DNA of 64,000 nt. Origin: Kalaharituber pfeilii (lineage: Eukaryota; Ascomycota; Pezizomycetes; Pezizales; Pezizaceae). Every line of letters begins with the position of its first letter. The first letter of the stretch is position 1. The stretch is taken from positions 248,001-312,000 of the forward strand of contig WHUZ01000076.1 in assembly GCA_015179045.1 (NCBI GenBank). The letters are read 5' to 3'. Positions 54,327 to 64,000 of the stretch are shown piece after piece. Below the pieces are notes generated by a model, which was given only the letters and a program-made list of their open reading frames with translations, did not search any database and was not told the DNA's origin. The position numbers were made by a program, and so were the translations under genes.

Positions 54327-57300
54327 CTAGAACTTGACCCCAGCGAAGAAATTCTCCAAAACGTCATACTCCTCCCCATTCTCCGCCTTTCTCTTCCAAT
54401 TCTTTTCCATGTCGCCCCACCTCTCAAAGCCTTCTGGACGGTTCTTCTGGTTTCTGCATCGGAAAGCGAGGTGCTCCCCGGTTTGCACCTCCCCGCACCT
54501 GCACTTATCCGACTCAGCCGCCCCTATCCTCTTCAACCACACCGCACACCTCCCTCTCTCCAGGCGCAAGGCAGTGAAATTGGATACTGCTATCCTATTC
54601 CACTCCATGACCTTTCCTCCTCCAAAACCCTCCACTTCTCTCTTCTCCTTCCTCCACGCCTTCACCCTCTGGCGCACCCCACTTCCGGTGGCCACCTCCT
54701 TCCCCTGCATCACCGTCCCCTTCTTCGCCCACTCATCCGCCTTCTCATTGCCTGCGATTCCGATGTGAGCTTTTACCCACAACAGTTTCGCATCCCCCCC
54801 CTTCCTCTTTCTTCTCGCCACTGCATTCACCACCCTTCTCACATCCTCCGTCTTTCCCTTTCCCTCCTTGCCTGCCTTCTGAATCGCCATGACAGCAGCT
54901 TCAGAGTCTAAGCAAACCAGGACCGGTACCTCCTCCGGTACACCCTCCAGCGCCCTTGTCACCCCCCTCACCTCCCCGTCAAAAACCGTCGCCGTTCTCC
55001 CTACTACCTCCGCCACCACCGCTGATCTCCCCCACACCCCCGCCCCCACCTTGCTGTCCCCGACCTTACTACCATCCGAGAAGAGAACCGCTCTCCCTCT
55101 TCCGGCCTCCTCAATCGAGGTCTCCCACTCCTCTCTCCCTCCCGTCTTTCGCCCCAGCCTCTCTGCAAACTCTACTTCCACCTTCTCGCATTCTCCTCCC
55201 CACGAGATCTCTTCTTCCTCCCCGGCGAATCTTGCCCACTGGCCCTGCCAGCGGTCTAGCACTGCCTCGTACCCGTCTTCTTTCCCCAGTGCCCACTGCA
55301 TCCCCCAGTCTCTCCAATTTCTCGCCTCCTCTTCTCTCTCCTCACTCCCCATCTTGAAGTCACCCGTGCAGAGCTCCGCTAGCTCTGACGGCGCCTCCAC
55401 CTCCCGGACGATCGCTCTCGCTTGCGCGCCATCCAGGACTGTCTCCACGTCTTCCACTCCGCATACCGCATTCACCCCTTCCACCCCGGCACCTCTCCCC
55501 CCTCCAGCTGCTCTCTTCAAAACCTGCAGCTGTACTCGCTCCATCTCCTTCTTCCACTCCTTCTGGCCTCTCCACCCGATCTCACTCCCCCACATCGCCA
55601 CCGCCCTCACCATCCCTGTGTACGCCTGCCGCCAGCTCCGTGGTGACATCCCCCAATCCCGGTTGCCCAGTCCCGAGAGTGCCCCCGCCAGCCTCCTTGC
55701 CCTGCTCAGCCTATTTCGCCAATGCGCCCTGAAGGTCAGCTTCTCATCGAAAATGACTCCCAGCCACTTCAGCATCTCCCCCTCCTTCTTCCACCTTTTC
55801 CCCACTCCGAAAGTTATCATCTCCCACTTCGACTCTTCTAGTGGGATTTGATCCTCTTCTGCCACCTCCACCATCACCATCTTCACCTTCTCCCTGAGCC
55901 GCGCCATATCCCAATAGCCATGCCAGTCCAGGATTGTTGCCGCCAGGTCATCAACATACGATGGAACCTCCACCTCCGCCCCGGTTGCCACCCCCCTCAA
56001 CCTCCTCTCCATCTTTTCTATGGTGGGTGCCATGAAGATCAGGAAAACAACAGGCGAGAGCGGCGATCCCTGTGGGACCCCCACATTCGACCTGCCCCTC
56101 CCCCTCTCCTTGCCGTCCCACCACACCTCAAATTCCCTCCCCCCATAAATTCCTCCATCCACTTCCGCTTCCTCTTCACCTCCTCACTCCCCCTCTCTTC
56201 TATCCTCCTCATCACCACCTCCCTCCTCACGATGTTAAAGCCTCCTTTAACATCCGCTGTCACCCACGCTGCTCTCCCCCCCCTGTGCAGACACCTCTGC
56301 ACCTTGGTCACTGCCCTCGTCATCGCCTGGATCGCATTCCTTCCTTTCCGGGCTCCAAGCTGCAACCTGTGGAAGAGGCGGTCCTCCTTCTGAAGCCTAC
56401 TGGCCATTATCTTCTCCCCGACCTTCCCGATACAGTTGATCAGGTTGATTGGCCTCCACGCTTTCGTGGTCTTAATATCCTTGCCTGGCTTCGGAATCAT
56501 GACCACCCGCATTTCTCTCCACTCCGCCGGAGTCCGGTTGCGCATCCAGTTTTCGGCGATCTCTCTCACCACCTCGTCCCCAATTGGTGTCTTCAGGGCT
56601 TCCTTGATCAAACGGTATCCGATTCCATCCGGTCCCGGAGCTGAGTTGTTCTTGGTCCCCCTGATTGCCGCCCTCACCTCTTCCTCTACTTTCCTTCTCT
56701 CCTCCTCCCCGATTTCCTCCACCTGCGGCTCCTCTCTCCCTTCCATCCCCTCCTCTTCCTCCCTCCAGGAGAAGTTTCTCCTTACCAAGGCCTCCACCTT
56801 CTCCCTGTCCCCCTCCAGGTCCCTCCCCTCCTCATCCGCTAAAACCCCCATCTTCTCCTTCCCTCCGAACGGGTCCTTCGCCACCCTCACCACTCTCCAT
56901 GGGTCGCTGAACCCCTCCTCTTCCACAAAATCTCTCCAACACTTCTTCTTCTCCTCCCGGATCTTCCACTTCAACTTCTGCACCGCCGCCTTCCACCCTC
57001 TCACCCTCTCACTGTCCGTCAACCTTGCCCTTGCGCCTACTCCGCCTCTCGCTAGCCTGTTGACCTCTTTTCTCATCTCTTCAATCTCCTCCGTCCACCA
57101 TCTCTTACTTCTCCCCCAATTCTCACCTCCTTCTCGAGTGTCTTCTTCCACCTTTTCAACCTCTCATATGCCGTCCCCTCCCCCACCCTCTCTAGCCACT
57201 CCTTCTTCTCCTCCTCCCCCACTTCCCACCCCACCCCTCCACCTCCTCTTCCACCCTGTCCCAGTCTATTCGGACGACTCGTTGCTCCTCTCGCTCTCTC

Positions 57301-57998
57301 CCTTCCGCTTCCAGGCTCACCACTATCGCCGAATGGTCCGACCCCATGTCCCACAGCTCTACTCCTCTCACCTCTACCCCCCTCACCCATACCAAATCTA
57401 TTCTCGACTCTCTTACCACCCCCTCTATCTCTCTTCTCCAAGTCCCCACTCTCTCTCCCTCCAGTCGAAAACCTGCCCCCTCCATCATTTCTCTCAGAAT
57501 CTTCCCTCTCCCGTTCTCTCCTATCCCTTCCAGACCCCACATCGGGCTGTGTGCGTTCCAGTCCCCATGAGTACGCACTTCCCTTCTACTCCCACCACCT
57601 CCTCCAGCCATCCTCGAAACTCCTCCTCCCTCCAATCCCCCTCCACATACACCCCCCCCACGTGACCTCTCCCACTCTGCCCCATACCAGATTCGCCCCC
57701 CCCCGCTTCTCCCCCTTCCCTTCTCCTCTTCCCCACCCAACAATCCTCGTCTCCTCCCCCACCTCCCCCCGCCTCCTCAGCCCTGGATGTGACCCTGTCT
57801 TCCACCCCCCTTCCTCCCTCCTCTTCCACACTTCTGCTCGAAGCCCAGGTCCCACCCCTCCTTAAAGATATTCTCTCTCCATACATGTCCTACCACTGAC
57901 GACCCCCCGACGTTTAGGTACCCCACCTTCACCATAAGGCTCTTGGTACCCGCTGCTCTCTGCCTCCCATCCATCTTCTGGCAGGTCCATATCTCCAA
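54327..57998 (-). pseudogene. LINE-A ORF2 (endonuclease, reverse transcriptase, RNase H), frameshifted
   Basis: Order: endonuclease (YLNVGGSSVVG; GDWNAHSPMWG; SRIDLVW; GSDHSAIVV) with several shifts at 57.2-58.0 kb; RT (NNSAPGPDGI, WRPINLINCIGK, QLGARKGRN, TADVKGGFN); a shift near 56.1 kb; then one 611-codon frame with GVPQGSPLSPVVFLIF, SYVDDLAA, RNase H (VLFSDGSKVGDSK, FDGEVRGV, VCLDSEAAV, WVKAHIGIAGNEKADEW) and a C-terminal zinc segment CRCGEVQTGEHLAFRC. Catalytic residues visible are intact; only the frame is broken. Confidence 0.88.
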
Positions 57999-58013
57999 AC
58001 AAATCCCCTAGCA

Positions 58014-60838
58014 CTACTCGCGGTCGTGCCTCGACCCCTCCATATCGCTTCTCTCATCGATCTCCATCCTCTCTCCTCCTTTTCTTGCCTTGAGGAAGCC
58101 CCCTAGCTCCAGCAGCTTCTTCTTCTCGTCCCAGTCTTCCGACAGAACTCCCGAGAACTTTACTCCAGCCTTCTTCTCAGTCTCCACCGCTTTCTCCTTC
58201 CCCTTCACCTCTACCACCTTTGCCGCCTTGCTTGGCTCCTCCTGCTTCTCCTTCATTGGAGTCTCCTCCACTCTCTCCCTCTTCTGACTCTGATTTGGAG
58301 TAACCGGTTTTGGTCGCTCTGGACAGATTCTTGCGATATGGCCCCACTTGCCACATGCATAACATGCCATCTGGCCCTTCTGGAACCTGCACTCCCGCGC
58401 CAGATGCCCCTTCTTTCCGCACTTAAAGCAATTCGTCCCCTGGCTTCCCTGGCTGCCCAACTGCGTCCCTATTACCTGCACTTGCTGACCTGCACCCAGC
58501 GGTCCGAAACTTATTCCCGGAGGAATGACCTGTCCCCCTGAGTACCCGTTATACCCCACCCCTCCCTTCCCCATCTGCTGCTGCTGCTGCCCTCCTACCC
58601 CCGCCGTTGCCGCCATGCTGGCGTAACTCACCCGCCCCTCCGCCTGCGTGTGCCCCCCTGGCTTATATCTTTCTACCACTCTCTTCTGCCCCTCCACACC
58701 AAACCTTTCTTCAACACCCTCACTGCCTCATCCGCATCCACCACCTCAAACTTGAGCTGCGAAACTCGCGGTTTCCCCATGGTGGTACTACACCGAAGCG
58801 CACTGGTGGTCTGGACCCGAACTTGACGTCCGGGTTTTCCTCTTTCAACTTCTTCCTCATCACCTCTATATCTTCCTTCCCTCCTCATAGTCAGCTCCCT
58901 TCATTACCAGCGGGACTGCATCCTTGTTGTGGACCTCTACTCTCACGAGATCCTCCCCAAAGATCAGGCACATCCATGCCCCAAACTTCTCCATCACTTC
59001 CTTCTGGCTCTCCTTCTCTCCGATGTCTATCAAGAACCAAGTCCTCTCAAACTTGGAAGCTGCCGGGTTCCTCTCCACTCGTGCCACTCTCCACCCTCTC
59101 TCACCCTCCTCCTTCGCTGTTCCCTCCCACAGTGACTCACACCTCTTTATCAAAACATTTCTCTCCTCCACCCCCTCCTTTCCGAATGGTACTGCCGCCC
59201 TTATGCACTGTCCTTAAAGTTCTCTTCCACAACTTCCTCCCCCTCACTATCGTCCAGTTCTCCCTTCAATCTCTTTTCCGCCTCCATTGCTGCCCTCTCT
59301 GCCTCCTCCTTCAACTTCTTCTCTTTCTCCTCTAGAGCTGCCACCTCTGCTTGTGAGCTCCCGGGTGTCTCCATCACCTGCGCTAACCTCCTTCAATACC
59401 TCCGCCCTCTTCACCGTTGCCCTTCTTTCTTCTGTGATCTTCCTCTGGCTTTCCTCTTCCGCTTTCTTGCGCCTCTCCTCCTCCTCTTCTTCTTCTTTTC
59501 CGTCTCTTCCTGCCACTTCCGGATCTCCCGGATTTCTGCTTCTCTCTTCCTCCTCTTCTCCTCTTCTGCCTTTTCCTCCTCTCTCTTCTTCTTTTCTTTT
59601 TCTAGCCTCCTCTCCTCCTTCCCTGAGGCCAGCCCCATTGCTACATGCATCTCTCTCACCATCCCCTCCAACTCTGTCATTCTTTCCTCCATCTCCGTTT
59701 CCTTTGCCCTTCTCTTCTGCCTCCATGCCTCTCTTGCCTCCTCCTTCCACCTCTTCACCTCCTTCTCTGTTATCTCCCACTTTCTCGTATACTCCAACAC
59801 CTCCCCCTCCTCCATTTTCTTTCTCAACTCCTTCCATCCTCCCTCGAATATAGTCGTTCCCAAAATGGCCGCTACCTGCTGCCACGCTGCCTCCACTGCC
59901 TTCGCCTCTCCCTTCTTCCCCTTTTCTTTCAGTACTTCCCTCTTCTTGTCCAGTACTTGCACCGCATGCACTAGTGCTAATACTGTCTTTCCCTCCTTAC
60001 CTAGCCCCTGCCCCTGCTCCTCCTCCTCACTTTGCTCTTCGTTCTCCTCCTCCTCTCCTCCCTCCTCTCCGCCCTCCTCCATCTCTTCGTCCGCTCCTCC
60101 CTCAGTCTCCCCCTTCTCCTTCCCTCTTTCCATCTCTTCTCTCTCTTCCTGCATTATCGGCAAGATTGGGGCTATCGGCTCAAAGTCTGGTTGTAAGTCT
60201 CCAATCTCCTCGATCTTCCTCCTCCTCCCCTGGCTCCTTCTGCTCCTCCCCTCACATGGTGAGGCACTCCTTTCTCTTTCTACCTCTTCCCTCCTCCCCC
60301 AGCTCATCATCACTCTCGTTGTTCTTGGGGTGACCTGTTGTTTCTTGAAAACCACTATAGGTCCCTTCTTCACCGTAATACATTCTCTGGTAGCATTTTC
60401 TAGGACTACTTCCTCCTTCTCGATCACAATCCCATCCTTCCCCTCCTCATACCTTCTAAACATCGCTGCATCTGCACTCCAGTGTCTGACTACTGCTGCT
60501 ACTTCTCCAATCCCGGTCAAACTTCTAGTTTTTACCTGCATCACTTCCGGTACCCCCCTTCTTTGCGCTACTGCAATAGCATCCTTTCTCAACTGCTCGA
60601 TCATATCGAGCTGCCCATCATACTCCCCGCCCTTTCTCCATGCTCTTCGTACCCTTTCTGCCACCGTAATTACATCCCCCGCCTCCCCTACCCTTGCTAA
60701 CCACCAATCCTTCCTTTCCCATGTGTGGATCTCATCCACACACCATACCTCGTTTCTGTCCATTATATAAACCTCCCCCATCCATCCATCTCCTACTGGT
60801 CCTAGGAATTCCATTCCCTGTACTATTTCTTCCGACAT
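58014..60838 (-). pseudogene. LINE-A ORF1 (coiled coil, RNA-binding region, two CCHC knuckles), frameshifted
   Basis: ATG 60838 opens a 475-codon frame with a globular N-terminus (MSEEIVQGMEFLGPVGDG), acidic Glu-rich block and long Lys/Glu/Arg coiled coil. Shifts near 59410, 59200 and 58870 move the frame. The last segment (58697-58014) has a Gln/Gly-rich stretch and two zinc knuckles, CFKCGKKGHLAREC and CYACGKWGHIARIC, both C-x2-C-x4-H-x4-C. ORF1 proteins bind LINE RNA. At least three frameshifts make it inactive as written, unless some are sequencing errors. Confidence 0.85.
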
Positions 60839-60840
60839 TC

Positions 60841-61275
60841 TTTCTGTTTCCTTGACTTATTTCCGTTTCTGAAACCTGCCGCTTGTATCACTACCTTATA
60901 TGGTATGTCGCCGCTGATCGCGCCTTGCTGTATTCGGCAGGTGTTGCCTGTTCTTAGCCGCTATTCCCTTTCCGGTTTAAATCGATGTCAGTCAGCACCA
61001 CCGGGGCTGTGCTAGCACCAATTAGGTGCAACTGCCCCTATTCTTCAAAATTGTGTAGGGACTCTTCAGAAAAACTCTGAAAACTTGACCTTGGGGAAAC
61101 GACTCGCAATCTTCTGAATTCTGTACAATGAAGGTGATATTCTTTCTCGGGCGGTCCCGAGCTTCGCTTTGATGTAACTCACGTCCTCTGGATGTGCCCG
61201 GAAGGTTGTCTTCTTCCAAGCGCTCGTTCTGTAGAAGTAGTTGTCGGTGGCGGCCAGCCGATTCGTGAACCGGCC
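60841..61275. other. Region upstream of LINE-A, unresolved
   Basis: May include the LINE 5'UTR. GGGGCTGTGCTAGCACC near 61000 is echoed by AGGGCTGTGCTAGCAC near 62090. The ORF at 61022-61306 (minus) has no recognised domain. Confidence 0.35.
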
Positions 61276-61312
61276 GGCCCCGTGAAAAACATATGGTGTT
61301 TTTCACGGGGCC
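61276..61312. repeat. Perfect inverted repeat, 16-bp arms, 5-nt loop
   Basis: GGCCCCGTGAAAAACA, loop TATGG, exact reverse complement. It sits in a cluster of CGAAC/GTTCG motifs (GTTCGCCGC, TTCGTGAACC). Confidence 0.9.
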
Positions 61313-61467
61313 ACCCAGCCACGAACACCTGGCCCAGCGGCGAACATGAATGTACCTCGATGTACCTATATGTAATATATATACTCGCTTATGATTTAAT
61401 GCAATAATGATCTATCATACAGCCAGCTAAGCAATTTCCACAGTCTCCTATCCCCCTATGCAGTCAT

Positions 61468-61710
61468 CTATGTACAAACAATAGTACTATATACATCACT
61501 ATGTTCACTCTCATTCTCCTGGTTAGTACACTGACCAGCATTGCTTTTATTACAAGAATAAGAACATTTAACCTTTTGATGTATGCATGTACAACGAAGA
61601 GAAGAACAGGTACCTAGACAAGAACATGAAATTTTTGTCTTGACAAGTTTATCATGATGAGGTTGCTTAAAGTGGGTACTTGGCACTTGCAGGGCTCTTA
61701 TTATCTACTG
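61468..61710 (-). CDS. CXC-like Cys-rich ORF fragment
   Basis: The open frame runs through HFKQPHHDKLVKTKISC, then CSCLGTCSSLRCTC, KVKCSYSCNKSNAGQC. The C-x-C-x3-C-x4-C-x-C-x6-C-x3-C spacing resembles tesmin/CXC-type Cys motifs, which also occur in some transposon proteins. The frame lacks a clear ATG and ends at 61468. Probably an exon or fragment; function unknown. 61711-62190 holds no recognised gene. Confidence 0.4.
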
Positions 61711-62194
61711 TTTCTGGTAATACAACCACCAAAATTTTCATTCTTGGCATCAACGCAATCTCTGTTACTGCCACAATATAATACCAGAATGGCGGAGGAT
61801 TCCGGAAATCTCTACCTATGAAGATAACACTCCAAAATTTCGCTTAGAGTAAGAAGAATACTAGAAGCATATTTAGGAATTTTCTTCTAGTGTTTCGATT
61901 AACAATGATTTAGTTATGATTACAAATTGGTATTCTTAACTACAGTAGTCTAGAAGCGTAGTGAATTATTAATTAAACTGTCTGTATTATCTTCTAGTAT
62001 GTGGGTAAGAAGTAGCAACTTATCACCGACAGCAACTTTCAAGTGGCAAATTATAGGTGGCAACTTGTCAGTGGCAATAGGGCTGTGCTAGCACACAGTA
62101 ACTGGCTTATCAATTAATGCTGGTAGCAGAATGTTTCTCTATACTCAATCACTGGTAGCACGTAGAGGTACCTAGTGGTACTTGTACTAAACTA

Positions 62195-62312
62195 GTGTTC
62201 GTCGGTGGGCTGGCCCATTCGCGAATCAGCCAGCCCACCGACGAATTGGCCGATTCGCGAATGGGCCTGGCCGGTTCGCGAACCGCAATGTTCGTCGGTA
62301 GGCCGAACATAT
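62195..62312. repeat. Cluster of overlapping palindromes
   Basis: TTCGTCGGTGGGCTGGC is paired with its exact reverse complement about 14 bp on (17-bp arms, interior ATTCGCGAAT). GGTTCGCGAACC and ATGTTCG...CGAACAT follow. The motifs recall those around 61250-61345. Confidence 0.8.
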
Positions 62313-62554
62313 GCATCAAGCTGCATTCCGGATGAACACCCTTCCGTAGTACTGCCCTATCTAAACGATGCGAGAATCAACAGCCAAGCCTAACGGGTGA
62401 TCACTCCAGTCAATTAGCATTGGTCTTATGTTCGATTGCAGGGTCAGCGTTATCCCCTTGGCGGGTAAGTCTTCACCTTTAGCCGTGGTAGCTAATTAGT
62501 AGTGGAACCCTTGGCCCTTGCCATAGTGGTAGGCAAGTTTCCACCTTAGCCATA

Positions 62555-62890
62555 ACAAAAGCTACGTAAGAGCTTCAGAGGTAACCCAGAGCTACTCAAA
62601 AGTTCTAGAGGCACTCTAAAGCTACTTAAGAGCTCTAGAAGCACTTCAAAGCTACTTAAAAGCTGTAGAAGCACTTCAAAGCTACTTAAAAGCTGTAGAA
62701 GCACTTCAAAGCTACTTAAAAGCTGTAGAAGCACTTCAAAGCTACTTAAAAGCTGTAGAAGCACTTCAAAGCTACTTAAAAGCTGTAGAAGCACTTCAAA
62801 GCTACTTAAAAGCTGTTAGAAGCACTTCAAAGCTACTTAAGTGTTCTAGAGGCACTTCAAAGCCACTCAAGAGTCCCAGAGGCACCCCCA
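62555..62890. repeat. 30-bp minisatellite, in frame on the minus strand
   Basis: At least six near-identical units of AGCTACTTAAAAGCTGTAGA plus AGCACTTCAA (62640-62830), with diverged units either side. The minus strand stays open as repeated LLQLLSSFEV (10 residues) from 62794 to 62546. Whether it is translated is unknown. Confidence 0.88.
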
Positions 62891-63465
62891 GAGGTACCAA
62901 AAGCCCCCACCCGCGCGTCTGCTCCATCTATATAGCCAAAGGGTAGGGTCAGGCAGCGAAAGTTGGGGTTTTTCACGGCCCGGTAAGACATACAACTTCA
63001 TATCCCCGCCGCAACACGCAATTTTGGTCCAATTATCTTCAAACTGGCCTCGAATGAAAGCTCTACGTCTGCTCTATATTTCTATGTAAAAAAATAATAC
63101 ATTTCATACTCTAAATCTTACTGTATTTACAGTTAAAGATAGCGACTTTTGAGTAAATTTTCGCACTAGTAGGCTATCCCTGTCATATTCTTGCCATGCT
63201 ACAGCTTGGCAGCAACGGCCAAAAAAACTCCATAGAAAATAGACTCAGTAGTTTTCAGAATGGTCTATGCCAAAAAGACATGACTTTTCGTCGACAACCT
63301 ATCCCAATTCAGGGGACTTTTCGTCGACAGCCATACAAATTTTTACCCTAACGTTACACACCACTGTACTTCTCATCACAAACCTCCGGTAACTACAACT
63401 ACCCTAACTACCTTATTAAGTAATAATCCCAATTAGCAACACATTTTCGACATAATTAACGTGCC
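62891..63465. other. No gene recognised
   Basis: GGGGTTTTTCACGGCCC near 62967 recalls the hairpin arm at 61300. Otherwise no gene or repeat boundary seen. Confidence 0.4.
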
Positions 63466-64000
63466 GAAATTACCCATTTTCTCATATGTGAAGCGGTCAT
63501 TTCCAATGAATTCAACATGCCAAAACGAACCTTTTCCACATCTGCAAAGAGCCTATGTGTAGCGTAGTTAACATGTGGAAAATGACCCATTTTCTCCATG
63601 CGCGACGAGACTATTTAACATGCGTAAAATAGCCTATTTTCCACATGCGCCATGAGAGCTTTTGTAATGTATTTGCTGTTACGGATTCACTGCAACTGTA
63701 GGGCAGGCGGTCGGTGAATGTGCGCACAGTATACGCATATGCGACGTAGGCGATATGCGACAGCCGGGCGCCGGCGTCGCAGTTATAAAATGTGCTATAT
63801 GAGCCACGCAGAGGACTGGCGAGTATCACTGGTTAAGTGTCTTTTTGGCCTGGCGGACGGTAACTCTCTGCGTTTACTATCATCCGTTACATTTGCCATG
63901 TGCAAAATGGTTTATTTATACATGTGCGAGGAGCCCATTTAACGTGTGTAAAATGACCTATTTTCTACATACGCGACGAGGACATTTTCGACGTATTTAC
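63466..64000. repeat. Imperfect ~50-57-bp repeats (ACATGTGGAAAATGACC type)
   Basis: Units of the form TTAACATGYGNAAAATGRCC, ATTTTCYMCATGCGC, GACGAG recur at 63440-63660 and 63890-64000, split by an unrelated ~230 bp (63660-63890). The array runs off the window end. Confidence 0.7.

Larger units (their letters stand above)
54143..60840 (-). mobile_element. Near full-length LINE-A (Tad-like), about 6.7 kb
   Basis: Read on the minus strand: ORF1, ORF2, a ~150-bp 3'UTR, the long-class A tail and poly(A) (poly(T) at 54142-54161). It is the source of the A-tail annotation. The 5' end is not defined: no copy of the target GGAGAAAGGA was found beyond 60.84 kb, so the 5'UTR limit and TSD remain open. 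Confidence 0.9.

Noticed and set aside
54889..57665. Long plus-strand Ser/Pro-rich ORFs at 54.9-57.7 kb
   Set aside because: These are antisense shadows of GC-rich LINE ORF2 coding sequence on the minus strand.
59865..60770. 301-codon plus-strand Ser-rich ORF
   Set aside because: Antisense of the Glu/Lys-rich LINE ORF1 coiled coil; composition is explained by that.
62555..62890. CRISPR-like array
   Set aside because: The 30-bp units are contiguous with no unique spacers, and the context is eukaryotic. It is a minisatellite.

Overview
The window looks like a repeat-rich stretch from a filamentous ascomycete nuclear genome. The grounds are short GT-AG introns (about 50-170 nt), a Helo-like/NACHT/ankyrin NLR gene typical of Pezizomycotina, Tad-like LINEs with CCHC ORF1 and RNase H, fungal pogo/Fot1-type, Tc1-type and hAT transposons, and one strongly AT-rich patch that may reflect RIP. 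A pezizomycete such as a truffle or relative is possible, but that is a guess. I saw no rRNA, tRNA or CRISPR.

Layout. 1-2.3 kb: an Arg/Glu-rich then Gln/Pro-rich pseudogene hit by four tiny retroposons, followed by LTR sequence. 2.9-5.9 kb: a nested transposon pile (hAT element containing a pogo-like MITE and LINE tails). 6.2-9.7 kb: a five-exon NLR pseudogene on the minus strand, carrying two LINE insertions. 11.1-14.6 kb: two decayed hAT elements, one with an AT-rich core. 15.05-16.85 kb: an apparently intact two-exon gene for a very acidic protein. 18.5-27.5 kb: LINE fragments, LTR pieces and MITEs. 28.6-50.8 kb: four intact paralogues of an unrecognised four-exon gene (here 'family X': membrane segments plus Cys-rich zinc-finger-like domains) inside an amplified array. 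Part of that array is an ~8-kb tandem duplication (35.5-43.6 and 44.2-52.7 kb). 52.7-60.9 kb: a LINE fragment abutting a nearly full-length LINE-A in opposite orientation. 61-64 kb: hairpins, a Cys-rich ORF and tandem repeats.

The most striking signal is a set of more than 30 very short poly(A)-tailed insertions, mostly 45-70 bp including the tail, many with 7-16 bp target-site duplications (TSDs). Their bodies match the 3' ends of the two LINE families here. 'A' bodies run from CCCTGCC to GCGGGGT(C/T)ACGTGA; 'B' bodies run from CCTCGCC to GCGAGTAATGATAT. Most copies start within a few bases of the base of a predicted RNA hairpin, and variant copies keep the inner stem paired by compensating changes. 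They appear to be hairpin-delimited micro-retroposons, or 5'-truncated LINEs with a preferred stop at the hairpin. The duplicated blocks supply empty sites for several of them.

The likely functional genes are the acidic two-exon gene and the four family X genes. Most other coding sequence is transposon-derived or broken.
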